Under the pieces are notes generated by a model. It did not search any database, was not told the origin of the DNA, and saw only the letters and a program-made list of their open reading frames with translations. This document shows, piece after piece, positions 6,900 through 13,142 of a stretch of 13,142 nt of DNA (position 1 is its first letter; each line of letters starts with the position of its first letter). The stretch covers positions 1 through 13,142 of the forward strand of contig JAAYSR010000021.1 in the NCBI GenBank assembly GCA_012518325.1. Direction: 5' to 3'. The DNA comes from Bacillota bacterium (GTDB lineage: Bacteria > Bacillota > Limnochordia > Darwinibacteriales > Darwinibacteriaceae). Position numbers and translations under genes: made by a program.

Positions 6900-7462
6900 T
6901 GGACAATCAGCCCTACGCCAACATGGCTTGAACCGTAGGCTTTCAGGGTTGCAGGGTCTACAACCTGCCTGTCCAGGACTTTGCCAATGGCAAACTCGCT
7001 GCCGCTCTGCAAAAGAGCCCAGGAACCCTCTGGCATGTCTTTTTTACCTTCTTTAGAGACGATGAGAATATCGCCCTGCAGAAACCAGGGATTGTATCTG
7101 TCAGTACCGACACGTATGGCAAATAAACCTCTGGGCCTGGGATGGCTGTGTACACAGTACCATTCCCGGCCGGAGGTTTTTTGCTGCGGATCCCAGTCGA
7201 AGCAGGGCAGTCGCACTATAAAGAGCTTCTTCCCCTCCAGCTCAAAGGAGAAGGAACTGGGCTGCGTCTCTTTATCGCCCAGCACCATGCGTTTAAACTC
7301 CTTGATGCCGGAGATGTTGCTTTTTTCGAGCCAGTAGTAGACAGACTTGCTGTCGGCGAACTTGAGCTCCTGGGCTATCTGCCTGACTGTAATGCTGGGA
7401 TCAAGTTTGATGAGTGCTGCAATTTGCTCCAAGTAGTTTGCTTCCGACAAATCAGGTTCCAT
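6875..7462 (-). CDS. Putative DNA-binding regulator with an S24/LexA-like domain lacking catalytic residues
   Basis: I do not recognise a named family. With the ATG at 7462 the product is 195 residues. Residues 11-60 (LEQIAALIKL, ITVRQIAQELKF, SVYYWLEKSNISGI) look like a helix-turn-helix domain. Residues about 80-190 resemble the peptidase S24 fold of LexA and phage CI repressors: GLFAIRVGTDRYNPWFLQGD (112-131) lines up with the LexA stretch around its catalytic serine, ILIVSK follows, and EFAIGKVL (156-163) lines up with the strand bearing the catalytic lysine. At these two positions the residues are Arg122 and Gly160, and no Ala-Gly cleavage dipeptide is seen between the domains. It should therefore bind DNA or a ligand without self-cleavage. 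A TTG at 7474 is an alternative start; GGGAGG abuts the ATG with no spacing, so the start is uncertain. The gene is convergent with rnc (25-base overlap) and divergent from the sigma factor gene. Confidence 0.65.
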   Translation of the reverse strand: MEPDLSEANYLEQIAALIKLDPSITVRQIAQELKFADSKSVYYWLEKSNISGIKEFKRMVLGDKETQPSSFSFELEGKKLFIVRLPCFDWDPQQKTSGREWYCVHSHPRPRGLFAIRVGTDRYNPWFLQGDILIVSKEGKKDMPEGSWALLQSGSEFAIGKVLDRQVVDPATLKAYGSSHVGVGLIVHQERSLSP

Positions 7463-7515
7463 CCTCCCAGTCAATCTCTACCAGGAAGATTCAGTTGGAA
7501 AACAGGAAAAACCTT

Positions 7516-7529
7516 TACATAAACTCTGG
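7516..7529 (+). repeat. 14-bp direct repeat copy 1, candidate operator
   Basis: TACATAAACTCTGG differs from the second copy at one base and starts 51 bases before it, about five helical turns. It falls about 25-38 bases after the predicted start of the minus-strand regulator transcript. The inner CATA-AAC-TCTG is the degenerate form of the palindrome seen in copy 2. Confidence 0.6.
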
Positions 7530-7560
7530 TCTAAACCGCCTCTTATCTGGGCAAACATGT

Positions 7561-7589
7561 GTAAAATACATAAACTATGGCATTGTCAA
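7561..7589 (-). promoter_or_regulatory. Predicted promoter of the minus-strand regulator gene
   Basis: Read on the minus strand, a perfect TTGACA (plus-strand 7589-7584) is followed by a 17-base spacer and TTTTAC (7566-7561), a weak -10. Transcription would start near 7554, leaving a leader of about 90 bases before the ATG at 7462. The spacer contains the second copy of the 14-bp repeat in full, which suggests repression at this site. Confidence 0.5.
7567..7580 (+). repeat. 14-bp direct repeat copy 2, candidate operator
   Basis: TACATAAACTATGG matches copy 1 at 13 of 14 bases. It contains CATA-AAC-TATG (7569-7579), a perfect inverted repeat with a 3-base centre, as expected for a dimeric regulator. 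It lies between the -35 and -10 boxes predicted for the minus-strand gene. No further copy was noticed elsewhere in the window. Confidence 0.6.
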
Positions 7590-7690
7590 TTAAACCTTCT
7601 TTACCCAATCCTCCCCCTGAGGAATAGTAATCTAACCCAAGCATATATATGGACTAGACGGCATGGACGATTTCGGGAGGAGGCTATGGT

Positions 7691-8377
7691 ATGAAGGATA
7701 ATCAGACCATTGACTTAGAGCTTTTGGAGAAGCTCAGCAGCGGCGATGAAGAGGCCAGGAACCGCTTAGTCCTGAAGTATATTCCCATGGTCAAGTACAT
7801 CATCAAAAACTACTACTCATCCTTTCTCGATTTCGAAGATTTGCTGCAGGAGGGGCTGATCGGACTGCTCAGCGCCATTGAAGAGTACAGGCCGGATGAG
7901 TACGATGTCAAATTCAGCTCCTTTGCCTATATCTGCATTGTCAGGCGTGTCTACAATGTCATTAAGCTCACCACAGGCAACAAGCACCGCCTGCTGAATG
8001 AGGCCGCTTCCCTCCAGACTCCGGTGGGCAGCGATGACAGCCGTTCTGTCATGGACCTGGTGGCAGGGGGAGTCCCCGAGTTTGATCCGGAGAGGGCGCT
8101 GGAGGAAAAGTATGTGAGCGAAACCATTGGAGCGGTTTTGCGCAATCATCTTTCCATCCTGGAATACGCAGTCATTGTCAGGCTTCTGGAGGGCTACTCA
8201 GCCCGGGAGATTGAGGAAGAGATGGGGGTGGGCCTGAAGGTGATTGACAACGCCAGAACCAGAGTCAAGAGCAAGCTCAGGCGGCTCTTGGCTGAACACG
8301 GTTCCCTCCTGAGTCCCCACGTTCCCACCAATGTCCGCAAGCGGGAAGATTTGTACTTGAATCTGCCCAGAGTCTAA
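7691..8377 (+). CDS. Sigma-70 family sigma factor, SigH (Spo0H)-like
   Basis: Sigma factors direct RNA polymerase to a promoter set. This 228-residue protein has region 2 at about residues 22-100 (LVLKYIPMVKYII, DFEDLLQEGLIGLLSAIEEY, FSSFAYICIVRRVYNVIK) and region 4 at about 137-200 (LEYAVIVRLLEGYSAREIEEEMGV, VIDNARTRVKSKLRRLL). Regions 1 and 3 are essentially missing. The linker ASLQTPVG...SVMDLVAGG resembles the SigH segment ASLDKPI...LLDVISGA, so SigH is the closest relative I can name. A tail of about 28 residues follows region 4. The classical sigH usually lies beside the secE/nusG ribosomal region, so this may be a paralog, hence no symbol. GGGAGGAGG (7675-7683) is seven bases before ATG 7691. 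No convincing upstream promoter was found: TATATA at 7644-7649 has no -35 partner, and a TGGGCA/TAAACT pair (7548-7553, 7571-7576) is weak. Confidence 0.85.
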   Translation: MKDNQTIDLELLEKLSSGDEEARNRLVLKYIPMVKYIIKNYYSSFLDFEDLLQEGLIGLLSAIEEYRPDEYDVKFSSFAYICIVRRVYNVIKLTTGNKHRLLNEAASLQTPVGSDDSRSVMDLVAGGVPEFDPERALEEKYVSETIGAVLRNHLSILEYAVIVRLLEGYSAREIEEEMGVGLKVIDNARTRVKSKLRRLLAEHGSLLSPHVPTNVRKREDLYLNLPRV

Positions 8378-8415
8378 GCGGGGCGCAGGTTGCGGTTCTT
8401 TTTTCCTCCAAGGTA

Positions 8416-8424
8416 TGGTACAAT
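8416..8424 (+). promoter_or_regulatory. Predicted extended -10 promoter for smc-ftsY
   Basis: TGGTACAAT is a TGn-extended -10 with TACAAT (8419-8424) matching the consensus at 5/6. The -35 region (TTCTTT, 8396-8401) is poor, as is common for extended -10 promoters. Transcription would begin near 8431, about 26 bases before the smc ATG. Readthrough from the sigma gene is also possible because no strong terminator lies between them. Confidence 0.5.
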
Positions 8425-8456
8425 AGGCAGGGTAAGTACTAGTTTGGAGGAATACT

Positions 8457-11400
8457 ATGCGGCTCAAGCGCCTGGAAATTCAGGGATTTAAATCTTTTGC
8501 GCGCCCAGTCTGCCTGGAGTTCGGCCCCGGCATCACCGCGATTGTAGGTCCGAACGGCAGCGGCAAGAGCAATATTTCTGACGCTTTGCGCTGGGTTATG
8601 GGCGAACAGAGCGCCAGGAGCTTGCGTGGGTTCAAAATGGAAGACGTCATTTTTGCCGGCTCAGAGGGAAAAAAGCCGCTGGGTATGGCAGAAGTGCAGC
8701 TGACGCTGGATAACTCCGACGGATTCCTTCCTTTGGATTACGCAGAAGTAACTATAACGAGGCGTGTCTATCGCTCCGGAGAGAGCGAATTTTTGATCAA
8801 CAAGCAGCCCTGCCGCCTCCGGGATATTCACGACCTCTTCACCGACACCGGCCTTGGCCGGGAAGGCTATTCCATCATTGGACAGGGCCAGGTGGATGCG
8901 GTATTGAGCGTGCGTTCCGAAGACCGCCGGGTTCTGCTGGAGGAAACCGCAGGGATCGTCAAGTATCGGCAGCGCAAGGAACAGGCCCTCCGCAAGCTTG
9001 ACGAGACCAGCGTTGACTTGCTTAGGGTGACGGATATTCTCCATGAGCTCGAAAGCCAGCTTGGACCGTTGGAAGAGCAGGCGGCACAGGCCCGCCGCTA
9101 CCTGGATCTGGCAGAACGCCTGAAACACGCTGAACTGGACTATTTTCACCTGCAGTGGCAGCGCTTGGATGAAAAGCGTGCCAAGAATAAGGAAACTCTC
9201 CACAGCCTCCAGGCAGAGTATGATGCCTGCGCAGGGGAACTTGGCAGTGCTGAAACTGAGAAAAACAGGCTTGACCAGCAGCTGGCAGCCTTGGAGGAGG
9301 AAATCGAACTTCTCCAGCAGGAGGCGCTGGATCTGAAAGAAGCCTTTAATCAGGGATTACATACTATAGAACTTCATCAGGAGCGTTTGCGCAGCTTAGA
9401 TGCCCGCAGCGAGCAGCTGGCGGGTTTAATCCGCGCCCGCGGGGAAGAACTGGAGCAGCTCGCCGCAGAGGGCGGAGGGCTGGATCAGGAAGTTCAGGCG
9501 CTGCTGGAAAGAATAGGGGCTCAGGAAAAGACCATCGAGGCAGCTCGCCACAAGGCCCGGAAACTTCAGGAGGACTACAGAGAAACCCAGACCAGGGTCA
9601 ATGAGTTCAAGAATGAGTTCTTTGACTTCATGCGTGAGCTGGCAGATAAACGCAACTTCCAGAGGAGCTTTGCCGACCGGGAAGGGAGCCTTAAAGCCCA
9701 AATAGCCGCCAACCAAAGGGAACTGGAGCAGTTTCAAGCCAAGCTTGCAGAAAACGCTGAGCGAATGGAAAGGCTCAGTGCAGACCAGGCGGAACTGGCG
9801 GGGAGGATCCGGGAATACCAAGCCTGCGGCGAAGAGATCCAAAAGAAGCTGGAGGAGTCCAAAGCTGCCCTTGCAGAGGAACAGCAGACAGCACGCCATC
9901 GGGAAGGGGAGCTGGCCCGGGTCAGATCGCGCCTGAAAACCCTTCAGGAACTGGAAGAAGGCTATGAAGGCTATGCACATGGTGTCAGGCGGATTATGCA
10001 GCATGACCGGATGTCGCAGCTGGCTTTAGGCACAGTGGCAGATGTGGTGACAGTACCTCCGGGGCTTGAGACCGCCTTTGAGGTGGCCCTGGGCTCCAGC
10101 CTGCAGAATCTGATCACCAAGGGAGAGGAAGAGGCAAAAACCCTAATTGCCTGGCTGAAGCAGATCCAAGGCGGAAGGGTAACCATTCTGCCCCTGGATG
10201 CCATGCGGGGCAGGGAGTTTTCTGCCGCGGAGAGGTCCAGGCTAAAGGGAGAGGGAGTGCTCGGTGCAGCGCTGGATCTCTTGACATTTGCTGAGGAGTA
10301 TCGCCCGGCCCTGGCCTCACTTCTGGGCCGCGCAGCCATTACTGAAGACTTGGACACTGCCCTTGCCCTCAAACGGGAGCTTGGCCAGTTCAGCCGCATT
10401 GTCACCCGGGACGGTTCCGTTGTCTTTCCCAGCGGGGCGATGACGGGCGGCAGCCTAAACAGCCGCACTTCAGGGCTGCTGGCGAGGAAAGGTCAGCTGG
10501 CCCAGCTCGCAGAAGAGGCCGCGAGCCTCGAGGAGGAGCTGCGGCTGCATGAAGAACGTACAGCAGCTCTGGCTGCAGCCATTGCCAGCTTGGAGGAGGA
10601 AGGCTCCAGGCTGCAAAGGGAAGCGGTTGAAGCCAGGCTGGAAGAGGAAAGAATAAAGCAGGCGCGGGATCAGGCACTCTACGAGGAACGCGTGCTTCTA
10701 GCCAACCGGGAGCAGCTGGAAGATAAGAACAGGGAACTGGAGGCAGTGCTGGAAAATCTTGCAGCAGAAAGCGAAACCGCGGCAGCCCGGGTCGTCGAGC
10801 TCGAGGAGGAAGAAAAACTGCGCCGGGGGCAAATTAGCGAAGCAGAGGCCCTGCTGGATGAACTGGCGGCAGCTGCTGAAGAAGCTGCCAGGGAAGAAAC
10901 CGCCAGGCAGGTGCAGCTGGCAGAGCTTAAAGGCGTTTTGGAGAACCAGCGGATTCTCCTGGCCGGCCTGGAGCAGAGGAAGGAAACAGCCCGGAAGGCC
11001 AGGGAGGAAGCGGAGGCAGAACTGGCAGCCATTGCAGAGGAGAAAGTCCTAAGTGAACAGGCTGTCGCAGCAGCCGCCGCGGAAAACGAGGCGCGCCAAG
11101 CTAAACAGGCTGATCTTCAGCTTGTCATTGCAGAGAAAAAGCAGCTCAGGCAGGAAGTGCAGCAGGAACAGAGCAGACTGGGGGCAGAACTGATCCAGAT
11201 CGAAAAGGAGCAGTTGAAACGGGAGCGTGCCCTGTACAAATGCGAAGTGGAGCAGGAGCAGCTGCAGCGGGAACAGGAGCAGATCCTGGCTGCCCTCGGC
11301 GAGCGGGAGCTGTCCCTGGAAAGCGTCCGGGGGAGAGAAGTCAGCGTCAAGGAAGGCACCCTGAAGCGACAGATTTCCGATGTGCGCAATGAGATTCGGG

Positions 11401-11996
11401 AACTTGGCCCGGTGAACCCCGCGGCCACCGAGGAGTACGAGAGGGTGCTGGAACGGGTAGGTTTTCTCCAGACACAGCTGGCGGACCTGAATGATGCCAG
11501 GGAAAGCCTGCAGGATGTTATTAATGAGATGGATAAGCTGTGCCGCACCAAGCTGTGGGATGTATTTAAGCAGGTGCAGGTTGAGTTTGGCAAAATCTTT
11601 AATCAGCTGTTTTTGGGCGGCAAAGCGGAGCTGGTCCTGACCGACCCAGAGTCGATCCTCACCACAGGCATTGAAGTTATGGCCCGGCCGCCTGGGAAAA
11701 AGCTGCAGAACCTGTTGGTGCTCTCAGGGGGAGAAAGGGCCCTCACCGCGATTGCCCTTCTGTTTGCCATCCGCAGGGTGCAGCCTACGCCGTTCTGTGT
11801 CCTGGATGAGATCGATGCCGCCCTCGACGAGAGCAATCTCGGGCGCTTTGTGGAGGTAATGGAGGATTTTGCCAGGCAGACACAGTTCTTGGTGGTCACC
11901 CACAGGCCCCGCACGATGGAGGCGGCGGACACGCTTTACGGTGTCACTATGGGTGAGGAAGGCATTTCACAGATAATATCGGTTGCGATTACTTAA
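8457..11996 (+). CDS. smc: Chromosome partition protein Smc (condensin ATPase)
   Basis: Smc dimers, with ScpA and ScpB, extrude DNA loops and align chromosome arms for segregation. The 1179-residue product is full length (B. subtilis 1186). The N-terminal head holds the Walker A motif GPNGSGKS (residues 31-38) and the start MRLKRLEIQGFKSFA. Two long coiled-coil arms rich in Glu, Gln, Leu and Ala (about 170-495 and 680-1010) flank a hinge at about 502-670 (from GYEGYAHGV to MTGGSLNSR). The C-terminal head has the ABC signature LSGGERA (Ser1090) and Walker B VLDEIDAALDE (Asp1117, catalytic Glu1118). TTTGGAGG (8443-8450) is six bases before the ATG. ftsY follows after 13 bases, the usual Firmicutes pairing. 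scpA and scpB are not in the window. Confidence 0.97.
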   Translation: MRLKRLEIQGFKSFARPVCLEFGPGITAIVGPNGSGKSNISDALRWVMGEQSARSLRGFKMEDVIFAGSEGKKPLGMAEVQLTLDNSDGFLPLDYAEVTITRRVYRSGESEFLINKQPCRLRDIHDLFTDTGLGREGYSIIGQGQVDAVLSVRSEDRRVLLEETAGIVKYRQRKEQALRKLDETSVDLLRVTDILHELESQLGPLEEQAAQARRYLDLAERLKHAELDYFHLQWQRLDEKRAKNKETLHSLQAEYDACAGELGSAETEKNRLDQQLAALEEEIELLQQEALDLKEAFNQGLHTIELHQERLRSLDARSEQLAGLIRARGEELEQLAAEGGGLDQEVQALLERIGAQEKTIEAARHKARKLQEDYRETQTRVNEFKNEFFDFMRELADKRNFQRSFADREGSLKAQIAANQRELEQFQAKLAENAERMERLSADQAELAGRIREYQACGEEIQKKLEESKAALAEEQQTARHREGELARVRSRLKTLQELEEGYEGYAHGVRRIMQHDRMSQLALGTVADVVTVPPGLETAFEVALGSSLQNLITKGEEEAKTLIAWLKQIQGGRVTILPLDAMRGREFSAAERSRLKGEGVLGAALDLLTFAEEYRPALASLLGRAAITEDLDTALALKRELGQFSRIVTRDGSVVFPSGAMTGGSLNSRTSGLLARKGQLAQLAEEAASLEEELRLHEERTAALAAAIASLEEEGSRLQREAVEARLEEERIKQARDQALYEERVLLANREQLEDKNRELEAVLENLAAESETAAARVVELEEEEKLRRGQISEAEALLDELAAAAEEAAREETARQVQLAELKGVLENQRILLAGLEQRKETARKAREEAEAELAAIAEEKVLSEQAVAAAAAENEARQAKQADLQLVIAEKKQLRQEVQQEQSRLGAELIQIEKEQLKRERALYKCEVEQEQLQREQEQILAALGERELSLESVRGREVSVKEGTLKRQISDVRNEIRELGPVNPAATEEYERVLERVGFLQTQLADLNDARESLQDVINEMDKLCRTKLWDVFKQVQVEFGKIFNQLFLGGKAELVLTDPESILTTGIEVMARPPGKKLQNLLVLSGGERALTAIALLFAIRRVQPTPFCVLDEIDAALDESNLGRFVEVMEDFARQTQFLVVTHRPRTMEAADTLYGVTMGEEGISQIISVAIT

Positions 11997-12009
11997 GGAG
12001 GCTGGCAAG

Positions 12010-13029
12010 GTGTTTTGGAAAAGGATGTTTGGAGCAGAAAAGAAGCAGGAACAGCAACAGCAGCAACAGCAGCAGGAGGAGAAGGCTCAGCGCGGCTTTT
12101 TTCAGAAGCTGGTCAGCGGCCTGGAAAAGACCAAACAGGGCTTTGTTGACAAGGTAGAGCAGATAATGACCGGCCGCAAGGTTGACGAGGAGCTCTTTGA
12201 GGAGCTGGAGGAAGCGTTAATCCAGGCGGACTGCGGCGTCGAGACTTCCCTGTTCCTAGTAGACAGGCTCCGGGAAAGGGCCAAAGAAGAGAAAATCACA
12301 GAGTCTGAGCAGCTCAAAGATGTCTTGGTGGAGGAAATCGTGGAGCTCCTGCAAAAGAACGCTGCTTCCCTGAAAACACCGGAGGAAAGACCCTATGTGC
12401 TAATGGTAGTTGGGGTGAACGGAGCAGGCAAGACCACCACCATTGCCAAGCTGGCCTACCGCTTTAAGCAGGAAGGGGCCAGAGTTCTCCTGGCTGCCGG
12501 GGACACCTTCAGAGCAGGCGCCATTGAGCAGCTGGAAGTATGGGCCAACCGGATCGGTGTGGAGCTGATTAAGCACCAGGAGGGTTCAGATCCCGCTGCA
12601 GTTGCCTATGACGCGGTTAATGCAGCTAAAGCCAGGAAGAGTGATGTGCTGATCCTGGATACGGCAGGACGCCTGCAAACCAAAGTCAATCTCATGAGCG
12701 AGCTGTCAAAGGTCCACCGTGTCGTCCAGCGTGAGTTAGGCCGTGACCTGGATGAAATCCTCCTGGTGGTTGATGCCACCACCGGCCAAAACGCTCTGTC
12801 CCAGGCCAAGATTTTCCATGAGGCGGTACCTTTGACGGGAATAGCACTTACCAAACTGGACGGGACAGCCAAGGGTGGAATTGTATTGGCTCTCGCCCAT
12901 GAGCTGGAGCTGGCAGTAAAACTGGTGGGCGTCGGCGAACAGTACGAAGACCTGCAGGATTTCGATCCAAACACCTTTGCCAGCGCCCTTTTCGGACGTC
13001 AAGAGAAAGTGCTTGGTATGAGTAAATAG
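12010..13029 (+). CDS. ftsY: Signal recognition particle receptor FtsY
   Basis: FtsY is the membrane-associated GTPase that receives SRP-bound ribosomes at the Sec translocon. The 339-residue product has an N-domain helical bundle and the G domain motifs: G1 GVNGAGKTTT (135-144), DTFRAGAIEQL (from 165), DTAGR (217-221) and TKLDGTAKGG (281-290). The start is GTG 12010, with AAGGAGG (11995-12001) overlapping the smc stop 8 bases upstream; the frame extends to TTG 11983 inside smc, and ATG 12025 is a weaker alternative. The N-terminus MFWKRMFGAEKK could act as a short amphipathic membrane anchor. It is followed by eight consecutive glutamines (15-22), absent from most homologs. The A domain is short, as usual in Firmicutes. 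Confidence 0.96.
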   Translation: MFWKRMFGAEKKQEQQQQQQQQEEKAQRGFFQKLVSGLEKTKQGFVDKVEQIMTGRKVDEELFEELEEALIQADCGVETSLFLVDRLRERAKEEKITESEQLKDVLVEEIVELLQKNAASLKTPEERPYVLMVVGVNGAGKTTTIAKLAYRFKQEGARVLLAAGDTFRAGAIEQLEVWANRIGVELIKHQEGSDPAAVAYDAVNAAKARKSDVLILDTAGRLQTKVNLMSELSKVHRVVQRELGRDLDEILLVVDATTGQNALSQAKIFHEAVPLTGIALTKLDGTAKGGIVLALAHELELAVKLVGVGEQYEDLQDFDPNTFASALFGRQEKVLGMSK

Positions 13030-13050
13030 ATATCGGGTCTATGATCAAAA

Positions 13051-13121
13051 GAGGCAGGAAAAAGAGGCCTCGCTCCCAAAGAATGTAGTTGCAACACCAG
13101 ACACGAAAGGAGCAAGACCTC
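13051..13121 (+). promoter_or_regulatory. Possible regulatory leader that can hide a ribosome binding site
   Basis: GAGGCCTCGCTCC (13064-13076) can pair with GGAGCAAGACCTC (13109-13121) at 11 of 13 positions around a 32-base loop. The right arm includes the GGAG of the only ribosome binding site (AAAGGAG, 13106-13112) before the next gene. A competing stem, GAGGC (13051-13055) with GCCTC (13067-13071), uses the same left-arm bases and would free that site. No T-run follows, so this is not an intrinsic terminator. I cannot match it to a known riboswitch class. Confidence 0.35.
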
Positions 13122-13124
13122 AAA

Positions 13125-13142
13125 ATGATATCTATTCTGTTG
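13125..13142 (+). CDS. Start of an unidentified gene cut by the window edge
   Basis: ATG 13125 opens a frame of six codons (MISILL) before the window ends. AAAGGAG (13106-13112) lies 12 bases upstream, slightly far for an ideal site. The hydrophobic start would suit a membrane protein or signal peptide, but six residues do not support any function. It does not resemble the start of YlxM or Ffh, which often follow ftsY in Firmicutes. Confidence 0.4.

Noticed and set aside
6909..6945. Hairpin CCTACG...CGTAGG followed by TTTC after rnc
   Set aside because: The loop is 16 bases, the T-run is three bases and the stretch lies in the minus-strand coding region, so a terminator for rnc is not supported.
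7142..7522. Plus-strand open frame of 126 codons opposite the S24-like gene
   Set aside because: It is the antisense shadow of the minus-strand gene, with no ribosome binding site; the minus-strand product has recognisable domain features.
7620..7626. AGGAATA as a SigH-type -35 before the sigma factor gene, suggesting autoregulation
   Set aside because: No GAAT-like -10 lies at 12-14 bases downstream.
7642..7651. CATATATATG palindrome before the sigma factor gene as operator or -10
   Set aside because: Simple alternating AT; no -35 at a suitable distance and no second copy. Kept only as a weak note in the gene entry.
8384..8404. Possible terminator after the sigma factor gene (CGCA-GGT-TGCG then six T)
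   Set aside because: The stem has only four pairs and is separated from the T-run by four bases, so it is too weak to call.
9426..10004. Long minus-strand open frames within smc, for example 192 codons here
   Set aside because: They are antisense shadows produced by the Glu/Leu/Gln-rich coiled-coil codons and have no family features.
13051..13071. Intrinsic terminator after ftsY formed by GAGGC/GCCTC
   Set aside because: No T-run follows the stem; treated instead as part of a possible leader structure.

Overview
The window is chromosomal housekeeping DNA from a moderately GC-rich member of the Firmicutes, most likely a clostridial or Peptococcaceae-like lineage. Three things suggest this. 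The lipid genes carry their own FapR regulator, a Firmicutes trait. The order yceD-rpmF-fapR-plsX-fab-acpP-rnc-smc-ftsY is typical of Firmicutes. A Spo0H (SigH)-like sigma factor is also present. Nearly all the DNA is coding. I see no transposons, CRISPR array, tRNA or rRNA.

Region 1 (1-335): the 3' end of a YceD/DUF177 gene overlaps rpmF (ribosomal protein L32), and the pair is closed by an intrinsic terminator.

Region 2 (about 347-6899): a tight plus-strand operon for fatty acid and phospholipid synthesis, fapR-plsX-fabH-fabD-fabG-acpP-fabF, with rnc (RNase III) coupled at the end. Upstream of fapR there is a good promoter followed by a 17-bp FapR-type operator, so the operon is probably autoregulated by malonyl-CoA level. 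A strong hairpin sits between acpP and fabF. The operon has no enoyl-ACP reductase and no FabZ.

Region 3 (6875-8377): the least ordinary part. A minus-strand gene converges on rnc and overlaps its last codons. It appears to encode a DNA-binding regulator with an S24/LexA-like C-terminal fold that has lost its catalytic serine and lysine. It is divergent from a SigH-like sigma factor gene. The space between them carries two near-identical 14-bp repeats 51 bp apart. One lies exactly inside the spacer of the regulator's predicted promoter, so the repeats are good candidates for its operators.

Region 4 (8416-13029): smc (condensin ATPase) followed 13 bp later by ftsY (SRP receptor), probably expressed from an extended -10 promoter before smc. 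FtsY has an unusual run of eight glutamines near its N-terminus.

Region 5 (13030-13142): a leader with two mutually exclusive hairpins, one of which would hide the ribosome binding site of a gene that starts at the window edge.

No wholly new multi-gene system is evident. The regulator / repeat / sigma-factor module and the post-ftsY leader are the parts worth following up.
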